A DNA stretch of 64,000 nucleotides from Romboutsia_C sp015668195 (GTDB lineage Bacteria; Bacillota; Clostridia; Peptostreptococcales; Peptostreptococcaceae), in the NCBI RefSeq assembly GCF_015668195.1, contig NZ_JADPFC010000001.1, forward strand, positions 992,001 to 1,056,000, in the 5' to 3' direction. Both the position numbers and the translations under genes were made by a program. Positions within the stretch are counted from its first letter, which is position 1. Every line of letters starts with the position of its first letter. Of this stretch, positions 33,766-42,727 are shown in pieces. The notes under the pieces were generated by a model. The model was given only the letters and a program-made list of their open reading frames with translations. It did no database searches and was not told the origin of the DNA.

Positions 33766-34671
33766 ATGAAGATAAATAAAACTATAATCATATGTGTTAT
33801 ATCTGGTTTAATGTGTATTTTTATAGGGTCAAAAATTTTGAGTAAACAAAAAAATATAGATTTGGATGATATTAATGTTTCTAGATATATAAATATTGTT
33901 GACAAAGCTAGTGAAAATAAAGTTCAAGTAAATTGGAAATATGTATGTTCTATAGTAAGTGTTTTAAACAATAATAGTCAAAGTAAGGTAGACGATAATG
34001 AGATATTTAAAATTTCAAATATGTTTATAAAAGAAGATTCAGGTAAATATTATATAAATTCTCTAAAGGATGTTGTTGAGAAATTAAATTTAGATAAGAA
34101 AAAAACATCTTTAATATATAAATATATAGATGATTTAGAACATTATAGTTTAATACCTTATAAAACTTCACCAAATAGCAGCTATATGAAATTTATAAAT
34201 GATATAAAAGAAGTTGCAATTGATAACTATAAAAAGTATAATATACTACCATCTATAACTATAGCTCAAGCAATATTAGAATCTAATTGGGGAAAATCTA
34301 GACTTTCTTCAGATTTTAATAACTACTTTGGTATAAAAGCTGATGCTAGCTGGAAGGGAGAATCTGTATCTCTTGAAACTAATGAATTTTATGATGATAC
34401 TATAAATGATAAATTTAGAAAATATGAAAATAAATACGATTCTATTCGCGATCATGGTAAGTTTTTACATGAAAATAAAAGATATAAAAATAATGGAGTA
34501 TTTGATGCAAAAACATATATAGCTCAAGCAATTGCCTTACAAAATGCTGGATACTCTACTATAGAAGATTCAAGTGGTAAACAAGTCTATGCACAATACT
34601 TGATAAATTTAATTAAACAGTATAATCTTCAACTAATAGACAGTGAAGTTGCTATTAATAAAAATAAATAA
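33766..34671 (+). CDS. Membrane-anchored N-acetylglucosaminidase (GH73)
   Basis: 301 residues. A single N-terminal hydrophobic segment (TIIICVISGLMCIFIGSKIL) acts as an uncleaved signal anchor, so the domain faces the wall. The glucosaminidase domain starts near 150 (YKKYNILPSITIAQAILESN, where the Glu is the expected catalytic acid; then NNYFGIKA and YSTIEDSSGKQVYAQYL). It cuts GlcNAc-MurNAc links in peptidoglycan. The start is the ATG at 33766 behind AAGGGGATG; an earlier frame start at 33745 covers that ribosome site. Phased CTTAA boxes lie upstream. Confidence 0.88.
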   Translation: MKINKTIIICVISGLMCIFIGSKILSKQKNIDLDDINVSRYINIVDKASENKVQVNWKYVCSIVSVLNNNSQSKVDDNEIFKISNMFIKEDSGKYYINSLKDVVEKLNLDKKKTSLIYKYIDDLEHYSLIPYKTSPNSSYMKFINDIKEVAIDNYKKYNILPSITIAQAILESNWGKSRLSSDFNNYFGIKADASWKGESVSLETNEFYDDTINDKFRKYENKYDSIRDHGKFLHENKRYKNNGVFDAKTYIAQAIALQNAGYSTIEDSSGKQVYAQYLINLIKQYNLQLIDSEVAINKNK

Positions 34672-34699
34672 TTATACATTTCCTAATGTAGATTCTGTA

Positions 34700-34745
34700 A
34701 GTATTTGACATATAGGTGAATATATTCACCTATGTGTCAAATACT
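34700..34745. repeat. 46-bp loopless palindrome
   Basis: AGTATTTGACATATAGGTGAATA is followed immediately by its reverse complement with one T-for-C difference. The stem is 23 bp with no loop and no T tract. It lies 28 bases after the glucosaminidase gene and may end transcripts or extrude as a cruciform. Confidence 0.75.
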
Positions 34746-34856
34746 ACAAAGGAGTATTTCTAAATCATTTTTTATTGCTAGATTTACTTCTTTTTATTTT
34801 TAATATATATAATTATTTAATGATATAAAACATCTAATATATACAAAATAGATTAC

Positions 34857-35516
34857 TTAAGTATTTTTACTTAGATAAGATTTAGCATATTCTATATCTT
34901 GATATATAAATCTATGTTTTATGTTATCACTTTTAAAGTTACATATTTTAAATACTAATTGTATAAAATGTCCAAGACAAAATGCTGTTATTAAAGTTCC
35001 TATACCTACTGGTCCCCCTAATAAGTATCCAAGCATTAAAGCACTAATTTCCATAGTTCCTCTTACTATCTTTATAGGCTTTTTAGTTATCTTTTGAAAA
35101 GCGATCATCATACCATCTCTAGGACCACTCCCAAGTTCACTTCCTAAATATAAAACCATTCCAAATCCCATAAAAGTCATTCCTATTATAAGCATTACTA
35201 TGCCAACCCATAAATTATTAGAAACTGGTATTAGACCACTAAACAATATGATATCTAAAAACATTCCTATAAATATCATATTTAATATAGTTCCCCAACC
35301 AATTTTTTCACCTAGTATGACATCTATTATAACTAATATAAACCCTACTGCTATTGTAGCTGTTCCTATTGTTATTCCTATTTTATTAGCTATACCTTGG
35401 TGAAGTACATTCCATGGTGATAGACCTAGGTTGGCATTTACCATAAATGCTATACCCATGGCACAAAACAAGAATCCTAAAAATAATCTGATAAGTTTTT
35501 TTAATATTATACCCAA
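34857..35516 (-). CDS. YczE/YyaS/YitT family membrane protein
   Basis: 219 residues with five membrane segments. FCAMGIAFMVNANLGLSPWN and GSELGSGPRDGMMIAFQKIT are the two conserved motifs of this family. It starts with TTG at 35516 behind GGGAGG. Some members influence lipopeptide synthesis or act with regulators; the actual role here is unknown. Single gene. Confidence 0.85.
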   Translation of the reverse strand: MGIILKKLIRLFLGFLFCAMGIAFMVNANLGLSPWNVLHQGIANKIGITIGTATIAVGFILVIIDVILGEKIGWGTILNMIFIGMFLDIILFSGLIPVSNNLWVGIVMLIIGMTFMGFGMVLYLGSELGSGPRDGMMIAFQKITKKPIKIVRGTMEISALMLGYLLGGPVGIGTLITAFCLGHFIQLVFKICNFKSDNIKHRFIYQDIEYAKSYLSKNT

Positions 35517-35757
35517 ATCTCTTCCTCCCTCGTTACATTTATCAATTAAAACTATTATAATATAAATTTATTTATTTTAATATACTAATATACTAGTTTT
35601 TTATGTTTAATATACTTTAATATTAATAGAATTTTAATTTATTGTGTTCTAATATATATTTAGAATTTAACACATTAAGTACTAGTTAAATCAATACTTT
35701 AACTATATTTATTTATAATAATTAATCAAACTTTGTAGATTAGTATATAACATTTAA

Positions 35758-35780
35758 ATGTTAAATCTAAGTTAAATAAA
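35758..35780. promoter_or_regulatory. Pho-like 23-bp box upstream of the Mn-riboswitch promoter
   Basis: This 23-bp stretch contains GTTAAAT twice at 11-base spacing-like positions and differs at one base from 11568-11590 in the Pho-box region of the Na/Pi transporter. It ends nine bases before the -35 of the riboswitch promoter. Confidence 0.5.
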
Positions 35781-35789
35781 AAAAAAGTG

Positions 35790-35818
35790 TTGTCAATATA
35801 TAATAATGGGAATATAAT
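35790..35818 (+). promoter_or_regulatory. Sigma-A promoter of the Mn-riboswitch transcript
   Basis: TTGTCA (35790-35795), 17 bases, TATAAT (35813-35818). It drives the riboswitch leader and the P-type ATPase. The rest of 35517-35757 is AT-rich with nothing I can call. Confidence 0.85.
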
Positions 35819-35844
35819 GACTATATAAATAAATAAGTCTCCCT

Positions 35845-35940
35845 GAGGGGGAGTAGCTTTCACACTTTGTGATAATCAATCGTCATGTCGGATAATATCC
35901 CGGTTGATTAGCAAGTACATAACTTGTTAGCAAGACCTTC
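35845..35940 (+). ncRNA. yybP-ykoY (Mn2+) riboswitch
   Basis: The leader holds GGGGGAGTAGCTTTCAC, ATCGTCATGTCGG, ATCCCGGTTGATTAGC and CAAGACCTTCA, which are the conserved segments of the yybP-ykoY aptamer. This class binds Mn2+ and usually turns on manganese exporters. The 3' end overlaps a terminator hairpin, so an antitermination mechanism is expected. Confidence 0.92.
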
Positions 35941-35984
35941 AGAATAAATTTACATTTAATAATTTATTCATGAGGTCTTTTTTA
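35932..35984 (+). terminator. Riboswitch-controlled terminator
   Basis: AAGACCT (35932-35938) pairs with AGGTCTT (35973-35979), with an inner stem GAATAAATT/AATTTATTC, followed by TTTTT. The 5' arm is part of the aptamer, as expected for a ligand-dependent terminator. Confidence 0.85.
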
Positions 35985-36014
35985 TTTGCAAAAAAAGCAA
36001 ATGGAGGTATGTTA

Positions 36015-38630
36015 ATGTTTTACAAAAAAAATATTGAAAAAGTCTTAAATGAGCTAGATTCTAGCTTACAAGGTCTAACACAAGAGGAATTTAATGAAAG
36101 GCTATCTAAGTATGGCTATAATGAACTAAAAGAAAAGGAAAAAACTTCTGTTTTTAAATTATTTTTAGAAACATTTAAAGATCCATTAGTTATTATTCTT
36201 TTAGTAGCGGCTCTAGTTCAAATATTCTTAGGTGAAGCAATTGAATCAGTTATAATATTTGCAGTTTTAATACTAAACTCCATATTATCAGTTGTCCAAA
36301 CACAAAAAGCTGAAGGTTCACTTGATAGTTTAAAAAAATTATCAGTTCCTACTGCTAAAGTTATAAGAAATGGCATAAAGATTACTGTAGATTCAAGAGA
36401 ACTAGTTCCCGGAGATGTAGTTATCCTAGAGGCTGGTGACTATGTCCCAGCAGATGGTAGAGTTATAGAATCTCAAAGTCTTAAAGTTGTTGAGGGAATG
36501 TTAACAGGTGAAAGTGAACCTGCCCTAAAACATGAAAACATAATAGAGGAAGAAGTTGCCCTTGGTGATCAAAAAAATATGGTATTTAGTGGCTCAATGG
36601 TAGTATATGGTAGAGGTGTTTATATTGTTACATCTACAGCTATGAATACTGAAATGGGTAAGATAGCACATATGCTAGACAATGCAGGAAATAAGCAAAC
36701 ACCACTTCAAATTAAATTAGATGAGTTTGGTAAAAAACTTGGAATTGGTATAGTAGGTTTAGCAGCTCTTATATTTGCTATCCAGCTTTTAAGAAATGCA
36801 AGTGTTATTGATTCATTTATGTTCTCAGTTGCTATTGCAGTTGCTGCAATACCTGAAGCATTATCTTCTATCGTTACTATAGTTTTAGCAGTTGGAACTA
36901 ACACTATGGCTAAAAAACAAGCTATAATAAGAAAACTACCTGCAGTTGAAACGCTAGGTTCTACAAGTGTCATATGCACTGATAAAACTGGTACTTTAAC
37001 TCAAAACAAAATGACTGTTGTAGATACTTATATGTATGGTTCTACTTCTAAAGTACTTGCTGATAATGTTGATGGTGAAATTGCTTTAACTAATAGTATT
37101 TCACTTAGTGAGTCTTCTTTAATACTTTGTGCTAGTCTTTGTAACGACTCAGATATAACTAGCGAAGGTATTGAAATTGGTGATCCAACAGAAATAGCAC
37201 TTATGAACTATGCTAATAAAAATGAATTTAATTACAAATCTATAAGAGAAAAATATGAAAGAGTTGGAGAATTACCTTTTGATAGTGATAGGAAATTGAT
37301 GTCTACTATTAATAAAATAGATGGTGACTTGGTAATGTTTACTAAAGGTGCCCCTGATATTGTATTTAGTAGATGCAATTATGCACTTGAGGACGGAGAG
37401 GTAGTTTCTATAACTGATGAAATAATAGAAAATTATAAAAGAAAAAATGAAGAATTTTCAAATAAAGCTCTTAGAGTTTTAGCTTTTGCAACTAAGAAAG
37501 TTAATGATACTAATTTAAACATAAGTGATGAAAATAATCTTACTTTAATAGGTCTTACTGCAATGATAGACCCTCCAAGAGAAGAAGTTTATGATGCAGT
37601 TAAAAATGCTAAAAATTCTGGTATAAAAACTGTTATGATAACAGGAGACCATAAAACTACTGCTGCTGCCATTGCTAAAGATATTGGAATAATGGAGACG
37701 GATGATATAGCCTTAACTGGTAAAGAACTTGATTTATTAAGCGATAAAGAGTTAGATGAAAAACTAGAACATATATCAGTTTATGCTAGAGTTTCACCAG
37801 AAAATAAAATAAGAATAGTAAAAGCATGGCAAAGAAAAGGTAAAGTATGTGCTATGACTGGTGATGGTGTTAATGATGCACCGGCACTTAAGCAAGCAGA
37901 TATAGGTATAGGTATGGGTAGTGGTACTGAAGTTGCTAAAGATGCCTCTGCTATGATATTAGTTGATGATAACTTTGCTAGTATCGTTAATGCTGTTGAA
38001 GTTGGTAGAACAGTTTATACTAACATAAAAAAATCTATAACTTATTTATTCTCAGGTAACTTAGGTGGAATAATAGCTATACTATTTTCTGTATTTGCTA
38101 ATTTACCTAATCCATTTACAACTATACAATTATTATTTATAAACTTAGTTACAGATTCTCTACCAGCAATTGCTCTTGGACTTGAACAGCCTGAAAAGTC
38201 TGTTATGAAAAATCCTCCAAGAGACGTTAATGAAAAAATATTATCAAAAGATACTTTAAAATCTGTATTAACTAGAGGTTCTATCATTGGTTTAGTTACT
38301 ATAATAGCTCAATACATTGGTCTTAAGACTTCACCTGAAATGGGAGTGGCTATGGCCTTTTCAACTCTAACATTATCTAGAATAATACAGACTTTTGCAT
38401 CAAGATCAAATACTGAAACTATATTTAAGATAGGATTTAAATCTAATAAATATGCATTAGGTGCTGTTGTTACTTGCTTAGGTATGTTTTCACTTACACT
38501 ACTTCCATTTATGAGAGATATTTTCTCAATACCAAGTAATTACAACTTTACAAGCTTTATAACTTGTTTAGTATTAGCAATTATTAGTACATTATTAATG
38601 GAAGTAAGTAAATTTATAACTAAAAAGTAG
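36015..38630 (+). CDS. P-type cation-transporting ATPase (P2A-like, probable Mn2+/Ca2+ exporter)
   Basis: 871 residues with all P-type motifs: TGES, phosphorylation site DKTGTLTQNK, KGAPD, TGDGVNDAPALKQADIGIGM, and ion-site helices PEALSSIVTIVLAV and NLVTDSLPAIALGLE. The lineage is the SERCA/PMR1-like P2A group. The yybP-ykoY riboswitch upstream argues for manganese efflux, though Ca2+ cannot be excluded. The start is ATG 36015 behind GGAGG; the longest frame from 35970 would begin inside the terminator hairpin. Confidence 0.93.
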   Translation: MFYKKNIEKVLNELDSSLQGLTQEEFNERLSKYGYNELKEKEKTSVFKLFLETFKDPLVIILLVAALVQIFLGEAIESVIIFAVLILNSILSVVQTQKAEGSLDSLKKLSVPTAKVIRNGIKITVDSRELVPGDVVILEAGDYVPADGRVIESQSLKVVEGMLTGESEPALKHENIIEEEVALGDQKNMVFSGSMVVYGRGVYIVTSTAMNTEMGKIAHMLDNAGNKQTPLQIKLDEFGKKLGIGIVGLAALIFAIQLLRNASVIDSFMFSVAIAVAAIPEALSSIVTIVLAVGTNTMAKKQAIIRKLPAVETLGSTSVICTDKTGTLTQNKMTVVDTYMYGSTSKVLADNVDGEIALTNSISLSESSLILCASLCNDSDITSEGIEIGDPTEIALMNYANKNEFNYKSIREKYERVGELPFDSDRKLMSTINKIDGDLVMFTKGAPDIVFSRCNYALEDGEVVSITDEIIENYKRKNEEFSNKALRVLAFATKKVNDTNLNISDENNLTLIGLTAMIDPPREEVYDAVKNAKNSGIKTVMITGDHKTTAAAIAKDIGIMETDDIALTGKELDLLSDKELDEKLEHISVYARVSPENKIRIVKAWQRKGKVCAMTGDGVNDAPALKQADIGIGMGSGTEVAKDASAMILVDDNFASIVNAVEVGRTVYTNIKKSITYLFSGNLGGIIAILFSVFANLPNPFTTIQLLFINLVTDSLPAIALGLEQPEKSVMKNPPRDVNEKILSKDTLKSVLTRGSIIGLVTIIAQYIGLKTSPEMGVAMAFSTLTLSRIIQTFASRSNTETIFKIGFKSNKYALGAVVTCLGMFSLTLLPFMRDIFSIPSNYNFTSFITCLVLAIISTLLMEVSKFITKK

Positions 38631-38637
38631 TTTACTA

Positions 38638-38704
38638 CATTTTGCTTAATATGCAACTACCCTTTTTGTCTATAAGTCTATCTATTGTATAATTAAGCAA
38701 AATG
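38638..38704. repeat. Long-range 13-bp inverted repeat with 41-base loop
   Basis: CATTTTGCTTAAT (38638-38650) and ATTAAGCAAAATG (38692-38704) are exact reverse complements. The loop is CT-rich in its first half. It lies seven bases after the ATPase stop and could be a 3' RNA structure. Confidence 0.7.
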
Positions 38705-38718
38705 TTTTAAATAAATTA

Positions 38719-38748
38719 TTTGTCTAAGGTTTATAACCTTAGACAAAC
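38719..38748 (+). terminator. Hairpin between ATPase and CNNM genes
   Basis: TTTGTCTAAGGTT and AACCTTAGACAAA with loop TAT: a perfect stem flanked by A/T-rich sequence. It is a likely weak terminator or attenuator before the CNNM gene. Confidence 0.6.
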
Positions 38749-38832
38749 TTATATTATATACTACATATATAGTATCTAACAAATCTCATTAATTAAATAG
38801 TATATTAAATTTTAAATATTTAGGAGGAAAAA

Positions 38833-40164
38833 ATGAGTAATTTAGATTCAGACCCCGGGAATTTGATCCCACAATTAGCTTTAATAGTAATACTTACAAG
38901 TATTAATGCATTCTTTGCTTCAGCAGAAATGGCTATAGTTTCTGTTAACAAATCAAAAATCAAATCTCTAAGCGATGAAGGTAATAAAAAGGCAATTTTA
39001 CTTCAAAGGCTTATAGCAGAACCTAGTAACTTTTTATCTACTATACAAATTGGTATAACACTAGCTGGTTTTTTCTCAAGTGCATCTGCTGCTACTGGGC
39101 TATCTAGTTATTTAGAAACATTATTAATCCCATTAAATATTCCATACACTAGTGAAATATCTATGATAAGTATAACTTTGCTATTATCATACTTTACACT
39201 AGTTTTTGGTGAGTTAGTACCTAAAAGAATAGCTCTTAAAAAAGCTGAACATATAGCATTATTTTCTGTAAAGCCTGTTTATCTCATATCTATAATCGCT
39301 AAACCATTTATAAAAATACTTTCTATGTCCACTTCTCTAGTTTTAAAGTTAACTAGAAATAATGATATTGATATAGAAGAAAAAGTATCTGAAGAAGAAT
39401 TAAGATCTCTTATAATACAGTCTCAAGAAGATGGCTGTATAGAATATGATGAAAAGCAAATGATATATAAAGTATTTGACTTTAATGATAAGTTGGCTAA
39501 AGAGATAATGACTCCAAGAAGTGATACTTTTTTAATAGATATAGATGATGATATAAATACTATATTAAATGAAATATGTGATCTAAATTATTCAAGAATA
39601 CCAGTTTATAAAGATGATATAGATAATATAGTAGGTGTATTGTATGTTAAAGATTTATTTAATGAAGCCAGAAAAGTAGGATTTGAAAATGTTAAATTAG
39701 AAAACCTTCTTCATGAACCTTATTTTGTTCCGGAAATTAAAAGAACTAATGAACTATTTAAGGTTTTAAAAGAAAAAAAAATACATCTTTCTTTATTATT
39801 TGATGAATATGGAGGTTTTAGCGGAATAGTTACATTAGAAGACTTAATAGAAGAAATTGTAGGTGATATAGAGGATGAATATGATTTGGATGAGAAACCT
39901 ATAAAGAAAATTGATGATAAAAATTATATAGTCAAAGGTTCTTTATCTATAAATGATTTTAATGAAGAATTTGAACTTGATTTAGATGAAGGAGATTATG
40001 ATACTTTAAATGGTTATTTAATAACTAATTTAGATGAAATTCCTGATGAAAATACAGAGATTTTAATAAATAATATTAAATTTACTGTACTGAAAGTTGA
40101 AAACAGAAGAATTCAAGATATTAAAATTCATTTTAATAATGTATTTCATGGGATGGATAATTAA
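38833..40164 (+). CDS. CNNM/CorC family (HlyC-type) transporter with CBS pair
   Basis: 443 residues: an N-terminal DUF21/CNNM membrane domain (four segments, about 10-175, with AFFASAEMAIVSVNKSKIK), two CBS domains (about 210-335; IMTPRSDTFLIDIDDDINTI, SLLFDEYGGFSGIVTLEDLI), and a C-terminal CorC/HlyC domain (KPIKKIDDKNYIVKGSLSIN). Homologues move Mg2+ or Co2+ outward. AGGAGG precedes the ATG. Its position behind a Mn2+-controlled P-type ATPase suggests divalent-cation homeostasis. Confidence 0.92.
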   Translation: MSNLDSDPGNLIPQLALIVILTSINAFFASAEMAIVSVNKSKIKSLSDEGNKKAILLQRLIAEPSNFLSTIQIGITLAGFFSSASAATGLSSYLETLLIPLNIPYTSEISMISITLLLSYFTLVFGELVPKRIALKKAEHIALFSVKPVYLISIIAKPFIKILSMSTSLVLKLTRNNDIDIEEKVSEEELRSLIIQSQEDGCIEYDEKQMIYKVFDFNDKLAKEIMTPRSDTFLIDIDDDINTILNEICDLNYSRIPVYKDDIDNIVGVLYVKDLFNEARKVGFENVKLENLLHEPYFVPEIKRTNELFKVLKEKKIHLSLLFDEYGGFSGIVTLEDLIEEIVGDIEDEYDLDEKPIKKIDDKNYIVKGSLSINDFNEEFELDLDEGDYDTLNGYLITNLDEIPDENTEILINNIKFTVLKVENRRIQDIKIHFNNVFHGMDN

Positions 40165-40190
40165 AATTATTATATAATTAATTTTTATAT

Positions 40191-40229
40191 GAAAATGAGT
40201 TATCTTTATATAAAGATAACTCATTTTAT
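40191..40229. terminator. Bidirectional terminator
   Basis: AAAATGAGTTATCTTTAT and ATAAAGATAACTCATTTT form a perfect loopless stem between convergent genes. Confidence 0.9.
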
Positions 40230-40246
40230 GTTATAAAAATATAATC

Positions 40247-40783
40247 CTATAATTCGTAATTTTCATTTATATAGTTAAGCATTTGATCACCTAATAGCAT
40301 ATAATAATATATGGTATACAAATAGTCAGAAAAAATTAATTTGCTTGCTTCTGGGTCATCTTTTAAAAGTCCATCTATCAATATTAATTGATCTCGTAGA
40401 AGTGCTTGATATACAGATGATAATATTTGCAGTTGATCTGCAACAAATATATCTGACTGAGAATCTTTATATATTCTTTTATGCCTTTCTAGATTGTTAG
40501 ATACCTCTTCTAGTTGATTTATATATGATGTTATTTGTGGTTTTAGTATCTCACTTTTTTCCTTTATAGTTTTAGTATTTATATCTATAGTTCTCATATT
40601 GTCTCTTATCATTTTAAGATTTTTAAATATATTAGCAAGAGTTTCCTTATCTTTAAGACCTTGTACTACCACAGGCACTTTGTTTATTTTATTTTCAACA
40701 GCATATGTTTTGTTTGTAAAAATACCCATACAAAGCAGTATACTAGTTATAGTTAATATTACTTTAGTAGACTTATTTTTCAT
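40247..40783 (-). CDS. Secreted helical protein, 178 aa
   Basis: A signal peptide (KSTKVILTITSILLCMGIFT, cleavage likely after NKTYA) precedes an all-helical, charged body (KLKDKETLANI-type helices; ITSYINQLEEVSNNLERHKR). No wall-anchor motif or recognised family. The start is ATG 40783 behind AAAAGGAGAA, not the earlier frame start at 40819. Single gene. Confidence 0.75.
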   Translation of the reverse strand: MKNKSTKVILTITSILLCMGIFTNKTYAVENKINKVPVVVQGLKDKETLANIFKNLKMIRDNMRTIDINTKTIKEKSEILKPQITSYINQLEEVSNNLERHKRIYKDSQSDIFVADQLQILSSVYQALLRDQLILIDGLLKDDPEASKLIFSDYLYTIYYYMLLGDQMLNYINENYEL

Positions 40784-40911
40784 TAAAATTCTCCTTTTAC
40801 TAAGTTGTTGTATATTCATATTATCTACATTACAACTATTATTATTCTTTGTAAAATTAAAAATACAGTTCTTTTTTATATAATTTTTTAAAGCAAATTA
40901 TTTATAAAAAT

Positions 40912-40943
40912 AAAAAAACTATAGTAATTACTATAGTTTTTTT
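40912..40943 (-). terminator. Terminator of the B12 transport operon
   Basis: AAAAAAACTATAGTAA and TTACTATAGTTTTTTT: a perfect loopless stem at the stop of the ABC ATPase gene. Confidence 0.85.
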
Positions 40944-41697
40944 ATTTCCATTTTTCTAATACTTCTATCATAAATTTGGCTACATCTATTTTATATATTT
41001 CTTTTAAGTTATCTCCTTTAAATACATCTATTGATTTTCCATATGCTACTATTTCTCCATTATTAACTAAACATACATCATCGCTAAAAAAGTGTACTAA
41101 ATTTAAGTCATGAAGTACTCCAATTACTATTTTATTTTTTTCTTTAGCCCAAGTAGATAGATGCTTTAGTAACTCTATTTGATACTTCAAGTCCAAGTGG
41201 TTAGTTGGTTCATCAAGAAGTATTACATCTGGATCTTGAGCAAATGTTCTAGCTAAGAATACCCTTTGAAGCTGACCTCCTGACAATTCAGTTATAGGCT
41301 TATCTTTAATGTCTAATAATCCTACTTTATCTATTGAATCTAATATTATCTCTTTATCCTTTTTATTTAATGAATTAAATATACCACTAGAGTGTGCATA
41401 TCTTCCAAGCGATACTGTTTCATATATACTATATGGAAAGTATATTTGACTTATTTGGCTCATAAGTGCTATTTTAGTAGCTAATTGCTTTCTACTTAAA
41501 GTATTTACTTCATCATTATCTATTTTTATACTACCTCTATAATCTATAATATTTGCAATGGACTTTAGCAATGTACTTTTACCACATCCATTTGGTCCTA
41601 CTATACATAAATTTTTACCCTTTTCTACTTTAAAATTTACATTTTTTATTATATCTACATTATCATAGCTACAATAAAGATTTTTAACTTCTAACAT
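40942..41697 (-). CDS. btuD: Cobalamin/siderophore ABC transporter ATPase (BtuD-like)
   Basis: 251 residues: Walker A VGPNGCGKSTLLKS, signature LSGGQLQRVFLART, Walker B DVILLDEPTNHLD, H-loop GVLHDLN. It is the ATPase of a FecCD/BtuC-type importer. The start is ATG 41697, one base past the permease stop; the longer frame from 41751 lies inside the permease gene. A B12 riboswitch upstream of the cluster favours cobalamin over iron-siderophore. Confidence 0.88.
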   Translation of the reverse strand: MLEVKNLYCSYDNVDIIKNVNFKVEKGKNLCIVGPNGCGKSTLLKSIANIIDYRGSIKIDNDEVNTLSRKQLATKIALMSQISQIYFPYSIYETVSLGRYAHSSGIFNSLNKKDKEIILDSIDKVGLLDIKDKPITELSGGQLQRVFLARTFAQDPDVILLDEPTNHLDLKYQIELLKHLSTWAKEKNKIVIGVLHDLNLVHFFSDDVCLVNNGEIVAYGKSIDVFKGDNLKEIYKIDVAKFMIEVLEKWK

Positions 41698-41698
41698 A

Positions 41699-42727
41699 TT
41701 ATGACCTCTTACCTTTACTAAAATATACATAAGCAAAAAATGGCGCACCAATTATAGCTGTCACAGCACCTACTGGTAGTTCTGCTGGTGTTACTATAGT
41801 TCTTGCTATTAAGTCTGTTATTACCATTAAACTCCCACCAAATACAAATGACATCGGTATTACATAAGAATGTTTAGAACCAAATATACGTCTAACTATA
41901 TGAGGTGCTATCAAGTCTACAAATCCTATAGTCCCACTTAATGCTACCGCACTTCCTGTAAGTATTGCTGAAAATATGAATAATCTTTTTTTTACTTTAG
42001 TAGTGTTTACTCCAACAGCTTTAGCTTGTTCTTCACCAAAAGTTAATATATCCATTTCTTTTGTATATATTAAAATACCAACTAAACCTATTATACAAAA
42101 TGGTATTATAGCCTTAACTGCTGAGAAGCCTTTCATAGCAAAACTTCCCATTTGCCATAGACTTATACTTTTTAAATCTTCACTAAATAAAGCTGTTAAA
42201 GTTGTTAAAAGTGCATTTACGAATAAAGAAAATACCATACCTGCAAGTATTATAGTATTATTTGACATTGTTTTATCTATTTTAGAGGAAAATACTATAA
42301 CTCCATATACTGTAAAAAGCCCAAATAAAAAACCTACTAAAGGTAGAGTTAAGTTTCCTAAAAAAGATATATGTACTCCAAGTATTATAACTAGACCCGC
42401 ACCTAGTGATGCACCTGATGATACTCCTAAAGTGTATGGAGATGCTAGTTCATTTTTAAGAATAGATTGGACTACTGATCCACTTACAGCAAGTGAACCT
42501 CCAACTAAAAATGCTAGTAATACTCTTGGTACTCTAAGGGACCATATTATAGATACATCTTTAGGATTTATATTATCTCCTAGTGATATACTAAATATCT
42601 TATGAAGAAGTATCTGTGCAGTGTCTATTATATTAATATTGGAACTTCCTATAGAAGTTCCAATACAAAATATTATAAATACTATTGGGATAGAAAGTAT
42701 TGCCCACTTTCTAGTTGTTGTATACAT
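41699..42727 (-). CDS. btuC: Cobalamin/siderophore ABC transporter permease (BtuC/FecCD)
   Basis: About 342 residues and ten membrane segments with the FecCD signatures LRVPRVLLAFLVGGSLAVSG, NELASPYTLGVSSGASLGAG, GFVDLIAPHIVRRIFGSKH and the C-terminal ELPVGAVTAIIGAPFFAYV. The ATG at 42727 overlaps the last codons of the binding-protein gene; the earlier frame start at 42754 has no ribosome site. It imports substrate with BtuD and BtuF. Confidence 0.9.
   Translation of the reverse strand: MYTTTRKWAILSIPIVFIIFCIGTSIGSSNINIIDTAQILLHKIFSISLGDNINPKDVSIIWSLRVPRVLLAFLVGGSLAVSGSVVQSILKNELASPYTLGVSSGASLGAGLVIILGVHISFLGNLTLPLVGFLFGLFTVYGVIVFSSKIDKTMSNNTIILAGMVFSLFVNALLTTLTALFSEDLKSISLWQMGSFAMKGFSAVKAIIPFCIIGLVGILIYTKEMDILTFGEEQAKAVGVNTTKVKKRLFIFSAILTGSAVALSGTIGFVDLIAPHIVRRIFGSKHSYVIPMSFVFGGSLMVITDLIARTIVTPAELPVGAVTAIIGAPFFAYVYFSKGKRS

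Noticed and set aside
35970..36014. Extended N-terminus of the P-type ATPase
   Set aside because: The first codons fall inside the riboswitch terminator hairpin and U tract; the real ribosome site GGAGG points to ATG 36015.
41976..42605. 209-codon plus-strand open frame
   Set aside because: It is antisense to the btuC membrane segments, with Pro/Thr/Ser bias expected from reversing hydrophobic codons.
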